From Thermodesulfobacteriota bacterium (GTDB lineage: Bacteria; Desulfobacterota; S145-22): a DNA stretch of 7,113 nucleotides. The stretch lies in contig JANTFN010000092.1 of assembly GCA_024763435.1 (NCBI GenBank), positions 1 through 7,113 on the forward strand. The letters are read 5' to 3'. Shown piece by piece: positions 1 through 6,128 of the stretch. Each line of letters begins with the position of its first letter. Position 1 is the first letter of the stretch. The notes beneath the pieces were generated by a model. It saw only the letters and a program-made list of their open reading frames with translations, had not been told where the DNA came from and did no database searches. A program made the translations under genes and the position numbers.

Positions 1-46
1 CGCCCGATCCTTATAATTTCCTCCAAAGCTAATCACAGGTAGATAC

Positions 47-92
47 GCAACCCCCTGAATGTTTCTAAAATAGAATTATTCAGGGATGTTGC
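47..92. repeat. Long imperfect inverted repeat in the leader upstream of motA
   Basis: The arms CCCTGAAT (53-60) and ATTCAGGG (78-85) are perfect complements. Inside them TTCTA (63-67) pairs with TAGAA (71-75) around a central AAA. Both pairs share the same centre (base 69). Outside, GCAAC (47-51) can pair with GTTGC (88-92) with a one-base offset. No T-run follows, so it is not a standard intrinsic terminator. The centre lies about 140 bases before the predicted transcription start, a distance typical of enhancer sites for NtrC-family activators of sigma-54 promoters. It could instead be the end of an upstream transcription unit. The structure is seen directly; the function is inference. Confidence 0.55.
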
Positions 93-132
93 ATCTATGG
101 AAAACGGTTGTGATCTTTCCTTTTTCTCTTGG

Positions 133-143
133 TTCTTGAAGAA
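133..143. promoter_or_regulatory. Short perfect dyad TTCTTGAAGAA, possible activator site
   Basis: TTCTT and AAGAA are exact complements around a single central G. The centre lies about 70 bases upstream of the predicted sigma-54 transcription start, within the range where a flagellar enhancer-binding protein (FleQ/FlrC/FlbD type) could bind. An 11-base A/T-rich dyad can occur by chance, so this is only a candidate. Confidence 0.25.
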
Positions 144-182
144 ATAGCAGGGGTTGCTCTCATGCAGGGGGATTTATTTTTC

Positions 183-197
183 TGGCATGGAACTTGC
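183..197 (+). promoter_or_regulatory. Sigma-54 (-24/-12) promoter of the operon
   Basis: TGGCATGGAACTTGC matches the RpoN consensus TGGCACG-N4-TTGC at all but one defined base. The GG (184-185) and GC (196-197) are separated by exactly 10 bases, as sigma-54 requires. The predicted start is near A209, which leaves a leader of about 33 bases before the GTG of motA. Sigma-54 control of flagellar genes, with an NtrC-family activator, is common in polar-flagellated bacteria. No second promoter is obvious in the window, and the tight gene spacing suggests this one can drive the whole cluster. Confidence 0.85.
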
Positions 198-226
198 GCA
201 AAAGAGGGATGAATAAATAATTCTAT

Positions 227-234
227 GAAAGGGG
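227..234 (+). promoter_or_regulatory. Shine-Dalgarno GAAAGGGG that decides the motA start
   Basis: The purine run ends one base before ATG 236, which is too close for initiation there. It lies four bases before TTG 239 and seven bases before GTG 242, which is good spacing. The GTG therefore appears to be the real start, giving the N-terminus MDIATIIGF, which matches the usual start of PomA/MotA proteins. Confidence 0.6.
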
Positions 235-241
235 TATGTTG

Positions 242-1006
242 GTGGATATTGCAACGATTATAGGTTTTATTGCGGCCTTCGGGTTAATTGTGGCGGGTAT
301 TCTCCAGGGTGGCAGCCTCATGACATTTGTTGATCCGCCGTCCCTGCTGATTGTGGTGGGAGGGACCATTGGGGCAACCCTGATCAATTACTCTCTGCCT
401 CAGGTTCTGGGGTTGATAGGAATTATCAAAAACGCCTTTTTCTCCCAGTCCAACGGCCCTCAGGACTGGATTGAAACGCTGGTCGAATTTGCGGGTAAAT
501 CGCGGCGGGACGGGATTCTTTCTCTCGAATCCTCCATGGGGGACGTAAAAGATGATTTTCTCAAAAAGGGAATTCAGCTGGCAATTGACGGTTTGGAGCC
601 GCAGATTATCCGAAATATACTTGAAACAGAGATAGACCATGTTGAAGAGAGGCACAATATGGGCAGTGATATCTGTATGACAATGTCAGCCTTCGCGCCC
701 GCCTTGGGGCTTATCGGGACCTTGATTGGCCTGGTATTGATGTTGCAGAACATGGACGATCCGAGTTCCATCGGCCCTGCCATGGCAGTCGCCCTGCTGA
801 CAACCTTCTATGGTGCCATCCTTGCGAATATTGTTTTTACCCCCCTTGCGGGAAAACTGAAGATAAAAAGCCAGGGTGAGATTTTAACCAAGGAACTATT
901 GCTCGAAGGTGTTCTGTCGATTACCGCGGGAGACAACCCGCGTGTTCTGGAACAGAAACTCCACGCCTTTCTGGCGCCTAAACTGAGAAAATCGGCTTTT
1001 GAATAA
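242..1006 (+). CDS. motA: Flagellar stator subunit MotA (PomA-like)
   Basis: This is the inner-membrane A subunit of the stator, which forms a pentamer around a MotB dimer and couples ion flow to torque on FliG. From GTG 242 the protein is 254 residues, the usual length. It has four membrane segments (about 2-20, 32-52, 148-168, 178-200) with a large cytoplasmic loop between the second and third. The loop has R88, R89 and E96, the charged residues known to contact FliG, at the same numbering as in PomA. The third and fourth segments read APALGLIGTLIGL and NMDDPSSIGPAMAVALLTT, very close to Na+-type PomA, with P153, T160 and T187/T188 present. The second Thr of the pair is associated with Na+ coupling, so sodium drive is inferred. 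The residue equivalent to PomA D148 is Ala here. An ATG at 236 would add two residues but is poorly placed against the ribosome-binding site. Confidence 0.96.
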   Translation: MDIATIIGFIAAFGLIVAGILQGGSLMTFVDPPSLLIVVGGTIGATLINYSLPQVLGLIGIIKNAFFSQSNGPQDWIETLVEFAGKSRRDGILSLESSMGDVKDDFLKKGIQLAIDGLEPQIIRNILETEIDHVEERHNMGSDICMTMSAFAPALGLIGTLIGLVLMLQNMDDPSSIGPAMAVALLTTFYGAILANIVFTPLAGKLKIKSQGEILTKELLLEGVLSITAGDNPRVLEQKLHAFLAPKLRKSAFE

Positions 1007-1036
1007 GAAATGAACACGCGAATACATAAAATAATA

Positions 1037-1122
1037 TGCGGTTTTAGTTTAAAGGGTGGTTTAAGGTTTTTATCTTTGCCTTCAACCCTCAACCTTCAAC
1101 CTTTACCCTGTTTAAAACCGCA
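1037..1122. repeat. 86-base imperfect stem-loop between motA and motB1
   Basis: The outer arms TGCGGTTTTA (1037-1046) and TAAAACCGCA (1113-1122) are perfect 10-base complements. The stem can continue with GGGT (1054-1057) against ACCC (1105-1108), GGTT (1058-1061) against AACC (1098-1101) and AAGGTT (1063-1068) against AACCTT (1091-1096). The right arm holds three tandem heptamers, CAACCCT then CAACCTT twice (1083-1103). It fills nearly all of the only large gap in the operon and ends six bases before the next start codon. There is no T-run, so it is not a standard terminator. It could be a REP/MITE-like palindromic element or an mRNA processing or stability element. No flanking target duplication is seen. 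Confidence 0.6.
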
Positions 1123-1128
1123 CCGGTC

Positions 1129-1860
1129 ATGAGCAGAAAGAAAAAAGTTGAAGAAGAGTCGGGTGGGGATCCTTTTGTGGTTATGATGACTGCCCTGAGC
1201 ATGATTCTTCTCGCTTTTTTTATCGTGATGTGCTCCCTCGCGGTTGTAGATTCAAAAAGAGTCAAAAAAGCCCTGGGTTCCTTGATGGGAACTTTTGGTC
1301 CCCTCCCGGGCGGGACCTCTGTGGGACAGGGGAAAAATGGTCCTTCCGGCGCGCCGAAGGGGGGCGCATCCGAAGCCGAAAGGTCTTTCAGCGGTCCAGA
1401 TCTTCGTGCCGCGAAGGCGTCCCTGTTAAAAATGGAAAGTCTTATCCTTGAAAAGGGCCTTGGGAAAAAGATGGAGGTATCCGTTACGCGGGAAGGTGTC
1501 AAAGTGGCCTTTACGGGAGATATCTTTTTCAAGACTGGAAAGGCAACGCTTGAACCAGGAATATATAATGTTCTAAATGAGTTAGGTAAGGTTATCAGCG
1601 ATACAAAACGCCCGGTACGTATTGAAGGGCATACGGATAACATCCCCATCCATACAAAAAAGTACCCCTCTAACTGGGATTTGTCGGTTGCCCGCGCTGT
1701 GAATGTCCTGAGATACCTTGTGAAAAAGGGATATGTTAAACCGGAAATGATTTCAGCCGTGGGGTACGGGCCCTACCGGCCTGTCGTGCCGAATGACACG
1801 CCGGAAAACAGGGCCCGGAATCGCCGGATTGATGTTGTTTTTATAGGGACATTTCTTTAA
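1129..1860 (+). CDS. MotB-like protein lacking the ion-binding Asp (first of two MotB paralogues)
   Basis: This 243-residue protein has the MotB layout: a short basic/acidic cytoplasmic tail, one membrane segment (about 16-40), a linker, and a C-terminal OmpA-like peptidoglycan-binding domain (about 125-243). That domain has EGHTDNIPI (166-174), the NWDLSVARA stretch and RARNRRIDVVF. The membrane segment aligns without gaps to the downstream MotB from the Asp position to a shared GPL (57-59 here), and the essential Asp is replaced by Ala (A22, codon 1192-1194). No other acidic residue sits within the hydrophobic core; D14 and D41 are at its edges. It should bind peptidoglycan but cannot carry ions in the normal way. 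ATG 1129 is the only plausible start before the in-frame stop at 1045, and no Shine-Dalgarno is visible. It could be an accessory or hetero-dimer partner of the stator; the role is unknown. Confidence 0.88.
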   Translation: MSRKKKVEEESGGDPFVVMMTALSMILLAFFIVMCSLAVVDSKRVKKALGSLMGTFGPLPGGTSVGQGKNGPSGAPKGGASEAERSFSGPDLRAAKASLLKMESLILEKGLGKKMEVSVTREGVKVAFTGDIFFKTGKATLEPGIYNVLNELGKVISDTKRPVRIEGHTDNIPIHTKKYPSNWDLSVARAVNVLRYLVKKGYVKPEMISAVGYGPYRPVVPNDTPENRARNRRIDVVFIGTFL

Positions 1861-1870
1861 GGAGAAGGCT

Positions 1871-2656
1871 GTGGCGGATATTGATCCCAATGCATGGATG
1901 ATTTCATTCTCTGATTTGTTGACACTGCTTTTGACCTTCTTTGTCCTCATTTTTACGATGTCATCAGCCAACAACAAGGCGGTCAAGGACGCGTTTGGAT
2001 TTTTCAGTGCCGCGTATGGTCCTCTCGAATTGAGCCCTTCCCCGGCCCCTTACCCACCGAAGAATGTCAAGGAATTGAAGCAATTTACGTCCCAGGCGGT
2101 GTTACCTCCGGGGGCCCTTTCAAACGAGGCTTTCGGTGGTTTTCTGGATTTTGGAAGGCCCAGAACTGCGCATGCCCGTATGGGAAAATATGAGGCCGCG
2201 GGAAAGCTCCGGACAGCCATCAAGGATAGTGGCTATACTCTTTCGGAGGTTCAGGTGAGGATGTCAGGGAGCAACCTCCTTGTTCGGCTTGGGGAGCGGT
2301 TTTTGTTTGATTCCGGAAAGGCAGCGCTCGTGCCCGAAGCCCTTCCGCTCTTGACGCGTCTTGGCAAAATTATTAAAAAAACGCCCTTCAATGTTCGGGT
2401 TGAGGGCCACACGGATGATGTTCCCATCCACACGTCGCTATACGCCTCCAACTGGGAGTTGTCCGTTGCGCGTGCAGTCAATGTTCTCCGCTACCTCATA
2501 AAAGCAGATGGCATTGCGCCGGAACGCTTGTCCGCGGGTGGGTACGGAGCTACCCATCCCATTTCAAAAAAGAAAACGCCCGAGGCGCGGGCGCTTAATC
2601 GAAGGGTAGAAATTATTATCACAACAAAAGGGAAAGGAGTCACAAACCATGGCTGA
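1871..2656 (+). CDS. motB: Flagellar stator subunit MotB (canonical, second paralogue)
   Basis: This is the B subunit of the stator, 261 residues, which anchors MotA to peptidoglycan and carries the ion-binding Asp. Translation starts at GTG 1871 behind a strong GGAGAAGG (1861-1868), ten bases after the first paralogue ends. The N-terminus reads WMISFSDLLTLLLTFFVL, with the invariant Asp at D15 (codon 1913-1915). A linker of about 90 residues, rich in Pro, Gly and Ala, precedes the OmpA-like domain (about 145-257). That domain has EGHTDDVPI (178-186), NWELSVARAVNV and ALNRRVEIII, the residues that hold peptidoglycan in this family. With the PomA-like MotA upstream, this should form the working stator. 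It overlaps fliL by eight bases. Confidence 0.95.
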   Translation: MADIDPNAWMISFSDLLTLLLTFFVLIFTMSSANNKAVKDAFGFFSAAYGPLELSPSPAPYPPKNVKELKQFTSQAVLPPGALSNEAFGGFLDFGRPRTAHARMGKYEAAGKLRTAIKDSGYTLSEVQVRMSGSNLLVRLGERFLFDSGKAALVPEALPLLTRLGKIIKKTPFNVRVEGHTDDVPIHTSLYASNWELSVARAVNVLRYLIKADGIAPERLSAGGYGATHPISKKKTPEARALNRRVEIIITTKGKGVTNHG

Positions 2657-3170
2657 TGAAGAAAAAACTGAACAGGAAGCTAAAAAAAAGAAATCACCGT
2701 TAAAGTTGATTATTATCCTTGTCCTTGTCCTGCTGATTCTTGGCGGGGGCGGATTTTTCGCCTACAAAAAATTTCTGGCCCCGAAACCAAAGGCAGTAAA
2801 GGCCCAGATTGCCAACCAGGATGGAGAAGAAGCCGACACGGAAGAGGGGGGAGAAAAGGTGCCGAAGGTTGGTCCGATTTTCGATCTGGAGCCTTTTATC
2901 GTCAATCTTGAGGGTCAGAAAGATACGCGTTACCTGAAGGCAAAGATAAGCCTTGAACTGAAAGGGCAGAAGACTTCAGAGGAATTGAACAAACGCCTGC
3001 CCCAGATACGGGATATCATGATAGAGCTTCTGAGCAGCAAAACCTATAGCGACCTGTCAACCCTGCATGGGAAGGAGCACCTGAAGAGTGAAATCATGAT
3101 ACGCCTGAACAGCATCCTGAAAACCGGGGCGGTTAAAAATGTTTTTTTTACAGAATTCGTTATGCAATAG
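2649..3170 (+). CDS. fliL: Flagellar basal-body-associated protein FliL
   Basis: FliL is a single-pass inner-membrane protein that surrounds or supports the stator and affects torque and motor stability. The 173-residue product has a highly charged cytoplasmic tail (1-17), one membrane segment (about 20-39, followed by KK), an acidic linker rich in Glu and Gly (about 55-75), and the periplasmic FliL domain from about 78 to the end. This domain contains FDLEPFIVNLEG, RYLKAKISLEL and a C-terminus ending VFFTEFVMQ, all typical of the family. The start lies nine bases behind AAGGAG (2634-2639), inside the end of motB, so the two are probably translationally coupled. A run of eight T (3142-3149) near the 3' end is a possible slippage site. 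Confidence 0.95.
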   Translation: MADEEKTEQEAKKKKSPLKLIIILVLVLLILGGGGFFAYKKFLAPKPKAVKAQIANQDGEEADTEEGGEKVPKVGPIFDLEPFIVNLEGQKDTRYLKAKISLELKGQKTSEELNKRLPQIRDIMIELLSSKTYSDLSTLHGKEHLKSEIMIRLNSILKTGAVKNVFFTEFVMQ

Positions 3171-3182
3171 GAACCCCATGAT

Positions 3183-4166
3183 ATGAGTGAACAGGTATTA
3201 TCCCAGGAAGAAGTTGATTCGCTGCTCCGGGGCATCTCCGGGGGAGAGATTGAAACCGAAACGGGAGTGGAAGATGATGAACTGGGGATCGTCCCTTACG
3301 ATCTTACCAGCCAGGACAGGATTATCCGCGGCAGGATGCCTGCCCTTGAGATTATGAATGACCGATTTGCGCGGTTATTGCGTAATTCGTTTACCTCAAG
3401 CCTGCGCAGAATGGTGGATATTACCGCCCTGTCGATTGACATGATGAAGTTCGGGGAATTTCTGAAGACGTTGCCTGTCCCTACCAGCATCCATCTCTTT
3501 CACATGGAGCCTTTGAGGGGGCTCGCGCTGTTTGTAATGGAGGCCCCGCTTGTTTTTACCATGATTGATGTTTTTCTCGGGGGCGGAGGGGGAACGCACT
3601 ATAAGGTAGAGGGAAGGGATTTTTCTTCCATTGAGATGGGAATTATCCAACGAGTGGTTAACATGGCCTTTACGGAACTGGAAAGGGCGTGGGAGCCTGT
3701 TTATCCCGTTAAACTTGTATTGAACCGATCGGAGGTTAATCCGCAGTTTGTAACGATTATGCCGAAAACGGATGTGGTCATTGTTTCGAAATTCAGCCTC
3801 GAAATGGAATCCGCGTCCGGGAGTCTCATGTTTTGCATCCCCTACGCGATGGTGCAGCCTATCCGCGAAAAACTGATTGCAAGTTTTCAGAGCGAGCAGA
3901 TGGAGCAGGACGGTGGATGGCTCAGAAAATTCAGAAAAACCATGCTTCAGGCGAATGTTAATATCAATGTGGAACTTGGACGAACAGTTATCAAGGCCGG
4001 AGATCTGGTGAAGCTTAAAACAGGGGATGTTATACGGCTGGACAAATATGTTTCAGAACCTGTTGAGGTGAAGGTCGAGGGAGTCAGAAAGTTTATGGGC
4101 ATGCCGGGCATTTTTAAAGGGAACAAAGCAATCCGCGTTGTAACGCGGGTTCAGGAAAGGAATTAA
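3183..4166 (+). CDS. fliM: Flagellar motor switch protein FliM
   Basis: FliM is the middle component of the C-ring and the CheY-P receptor that sets rotation direction. The 327-residue length is normal. The N-terminal segment LSQEEVDSLL (about 6-15) is the CheY-binding EIDALL-type motif. The middle domain (about 40-235) binds FliG and contains YDLTSQDRIIRGRMPALE and the glycine run at 133-137 where the family has GGxG. The C-terminal SPOA domain (about 250-325), which pairs with FliN, ends near KFMGMPGIFKGNKAIRVV. ATG 3183 follows AGGAA (3169-3173) with about nine bases of spacing; the ATG at 3178 runs straight into a stop. The presence of the CheY-binding motif implies chemotactic control, although no che genes are in view. 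Confidence 0.97.
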   Translation: MSEQVLSQEEVDSLLRGISGGEIETETGVEDDELGIVPYDLTSQDRIIRGRMPALEIMNDRFARLLRNSFTSSLRRMVDITALSIDMMKFGEFLKTLPVPTSIHLFHMEPLRGLALFVMEAPLVFTMIDVFLGGGGGTHYKVEGRDFSSIEMGIIQRVVNMAFTELERAWEPVYPVKLVLNRSEVNPQFVTIMPKTDVVIVSKFSLEMESASGSLMFCIPYAMVQPIREKLIASFQSEQMEQDGGWLRKFRKTMLQANVNINVELGRTVIKAGDLVKLKTGDVIRLDKYVSEPVEVKVEGVRKFMGMPGIFKGNKAIRVVTRVQERN

Positions 4167-4178
4167 CTGGAGGCGGTT

Positions 4179-4658
4179 ATGAGCGAAACACCGGAAACTG
4201 AAATAGAGGAACAGGAAATAAAGGCATCAGAAGGTGCCGTAGAGGAAAGCGGAGATGCCGTGGATGATATTTCCTGGGATGATGTCCAGGGAGAACTGGA
4301 CCAGCAGAAGGAGATGATCCATCAGGAGGCATCAGAAAAGGCGGTTCCGAAAACCGCGATACCTCCCGGTACAGAGGCAGGGGTCAAGGTAGATGTGCCC
4401 GCCAATATTGAATTTATTCTGGATATCCCCCTGCAGGTGACCGCAGAACTGGGGCGCTCAAAAATGGTGATTAACGACCTGCTGCAATTGGGTCAGGGGT
4501 CGGTTATTGAGCTGGCAAAACTTGCCGGAGAGCCCCTCGATGTTTTTGTGAACGGAAAACTGGTCGCCCGGGGAGAAGCTGTTGTGGTGAATGAAAAATT
4601 TGGAATCCGCCTGACAGATATTATCAGCCCCGTGGAAAGAATTAAGCAGCTTTCATAG
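4179..4658 (+). CDS. fliN: Flagellar motor switch protein FliN
   Basis: FliN forms the base of the C-ring with FliM and also receives the FliH export shuttle. The 159-residue product has an acidic, probably unfolded N-terminal part (1 to about 75, many Glu and Asp, with DISWDDVQGELDQQ in the middle) and a C-terminal SPOA domain (about 78-155). The domain starts at EFILDIPLQVTAELG and includes GSVIELAKLAGEPLDVFVNG, the FliN signature, and KFGIRLTDI. It is some 20 residues longer than the E. coli protein because of the N-terminal extension. A strong TGGAGG (4168-4173) sits five bases before the ATG, and the gap to fliM is 12 bases. Confidence 0.97.
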   Translation: MSETPETEIEEQEIKASEGAVEESGDAVDDISWDDVQGELDQQKEMIHQEASEKAVPKTAIPPGTEAGVKVDVPANIEFILDIPLQVTAELGRSKMVINDLLQLGQGSVIELAKLAGEPLDVFVNGKLVARGEAVVVNEKFGIRLTDIISPVERIKQLS

Positions 4659-4674
4659 GCAGGAAGGACAAAAT

Positions 4675-5097
4675 ATGTTTGTCTTTTTCACAGCGGCTTT
4701 GACAACAGCAGGAATTCCTACCAGCCCTGTTTCCGGATGGGTGCCGGTAGTTAAGATGTTAAGCGCGATGCTGATAGTCCTGGGAATTATGGGTCTCCTG
4801 ACCTTCCTGGTAAAACGCTATTATCCCGGGGCAAAGGGGCGGAAGGGCTCCGGTGCCGATATTCGTGTCCTTGGAACAGTTTATGTGGGCGCAAAACGCA
4901 GTATCGCGGTTATCGGCGTGGGAGGCAGAAAACTTGTCGTCGGGATGACACCTTCTTCCATGACTCTCCTGACCTCCTTTGATGAAGGGGACAACCATGT
5001 GTCGGATGAGGGTTTTCTCGAAAAGGACAATGTCACACCCTCTTTTTCAAAAATCCTGAAAAAACAATTTATGAAAAAGGTGGGGCCACAATCATGA
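4675..5097 (+). CDS. fliO: Flagellar biosynthetic protein FliO
   Basis: FliO is a small membrane protein that helps FliP assemble into the export gate and is not part of the finished core. The 140-residue product has a short hydrophobic N-terminus (2-12), a main membrane segment (about 23-46) followed by basic KRYY, and a cytoplasmic FliO domain (about 62-100). The domain reads [16 protein letters not shown] then [11 protein letters not shown] and LLTSF, the conserved core. AGGAAGGA (4661-4668) is six bases before the ATG. The stop overlaps the start of fliP as ATGA, so the two are coupled. FliO is the least conserved protein of the set, but the core motif and position make the call firm. Confidence 0.92.
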   Translation: MFVFFTAALTTAGIPTSPVSGWVPVVKMLSAMLIVLGIMGLLTFLVKRYYPGAKGRKGSGADIRVLGTVYVGAKRSIAVIGVGGRKLVVGMTPSSMTLLTSFDEGDNHVSDEGFLEKDNVTPSFSKILKKQFMKKVGPQS

Positions 5098-5846
5098 CGG
5101 CAAAGAGGATTTTTAGTATTCTTGCCGTTATTATCCTGATAGGGGTTGCCGCGTTCGCACGCGCCGCGGATATCCCTCAGGTTACCCTGTCGATTGGCGA
5201 AAAAGCCGCGCAGGGCGGGGGCTTATCCATCAATATTCAAGTCCTTTTAATCCTTACGCTTCTTACCTTCGCGCCGGCAATTCTGATTTTGCTGACCTCG
5301 TTTACGCGGATTCTGGTGGTTTTATCGCTGTTGCGTCAGGCGCTGGGAACACAGCAGCTTCCTTCAAATCAAATCCTGATTGGCCTGGCGCTTTTCCTGA
5401 CCTTTTTTATTATGACCCCTGTCTGGCAGAATGTGAACAGCCAGGCCCTCCAGCCCTATCTGAATCATAAAATAAATGAAAAAATGGCCTTAGACAGGGC
5501 CGTCACACCGATTAAAAAATTTATGTTGCATCAGACACGCGAAAAGGATCTTGCCCTGTTTGTGAATTTTTCAAAGAACAAAGAGGCGCAGCATTTTTCA
5601 ACCGTTCCCATGACCTGTGTTATCCCCGCGTTTGTGATCAGTGAGTTAAAAACGGCCTTTCAGATTGGATTTTTGCTCTACATCCCTTTTCTGATTCTGG
5701 ATGTGGTTGTTGCGAGTATTCTTTTGTCCATGGGGATGATGATGCTGCCCCCCATTATGATTTCCCTGCCCTTTAAACTGCTGCTCTTTGTCATGGTGGA
5801 TGGCTGGTATCTGATTGTGGGGTCCCTTGTAAAGAGTTTTATGTAG
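5094..5846 (+). CDS. fliP: Flagellar export gate protein FliP
   Basis: FliP forms the pentameric core of the flagellar type III secretion gate (FliP5 FliQ4 FliR1). The 250-residue product has a cleavable signal peptide typical of FliP, with a hydrophobic core and a likely cut after ARA (about residue 24), then four membrane segments. Conserved motifs are [17 protein letters not shown] (89-105) and the following MTPVW, and MGMMMLPP (213-220), whose Met residues form the gasket that closes the channel. The end [14 protein letters not shown] is also typical. The start overlaps the fliO stop. A weak purine-rich stretch (about 5075-5085) precedes it, so initiation probably depends on coupling. Confidence 0.97.
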   Translation: MTAKRIFSILAVIILIGVAAFARAADIPQVTLSIGEKAAQGGGLSINIQVLLILTLLTFAPAILILLTSFTRILVVLSLLRQALGTQQLPSNQILIGLALFLTFFIMTPVWQNVNSQALQPYLNHKINEKMALDRAVTPIKKFMLHQTREKDLALFVNFSKNKEAQHFSTVPMTCVIPAFVISELKTAFQIGFLLYIPFLILDVVVASILLSMGMMMLPPIMISLPFKLLLFVMVDGWYLIVGSLVKSFM

Positions 5847-5855
5847 GAGGATGAG

Positions 5856-6125
5856 ATGTCCGTAGATTTTCTTGTAGGGTTTGCGAAGGAAGCCGTGACA
5901 ATGTCCCTGCTTTTGTCCGCGCCGATGCTGGGTTTTGGCCTGTTTGTGGGCTTGCTTGTGAGTATTTTTCAGGCGGTCACGCAGGTGCAGGAGATGACCC
6001 TGACCTTCGTCCCGAAAATTCTGGCCGTGATGCTGGCAATCATCCTGTTTCTCCCGTGGATGATGAACCTTTTTGTGGATTATACAACGAATATTTTTGT
6101 CAATATTCCCCAGTATATCAGGTGA
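5856..6125 (+). CDS. fliQ: Flagellar export gate protein FliQ
   Basis: FliQ is a two-helix-hairpin component of the export gate that packs around FliP and FliR. The 89-residue length is standard. Two membrane segments (about 15-37 and 51-73) flank the conserved loop QAVTQVQEMTL (39-49). A strong TAGGAGG (5844-5850) that overlaps the fliP stop sits five bases before the ATG. The stop is followed three bases later by the GTG of fliR. Confidence 0.97.
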   Translation: MSVDFLVGFAKEAVTMSLLLSAPMLGFGLFVGLLVSIFQAVTQVQEMTLTFVPKILAVMLAIILFLPWMMNLFVDYTTNIFVNIPQYIR

Positions 6126-6128
6126 GTT

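Noticed and set aside
1..32. Possible C-terminal tail of an upstream gene (an open frame ending at TAA 30-32; another ends at TAG 40-42)
   Set aside because: Only about ten codons are visible and they match no family I can recognise, so no gene call can be supported.
1007..1128. Internal promoter between motA and the first motB
   Set aside because: No -24/-12, sigma-28 or clear sigma-70 pattern could be found; the gap is occupied by the stem-loop.
1089..1649. Long open frame on the minus strand across the first motB
   Set aside because: It is a shadow of a well-supported coding frame, has no recognisable domain, and its N-terminal half is rich in Pro, Arg and Ser as expected for an antisense frame.
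3579..3592. G-rich stretch in fliM as a possible G-quadruplex
   Set aside because: It has only two runs of three or more G, and it is explained by the glycine run that is conserved in FliM.
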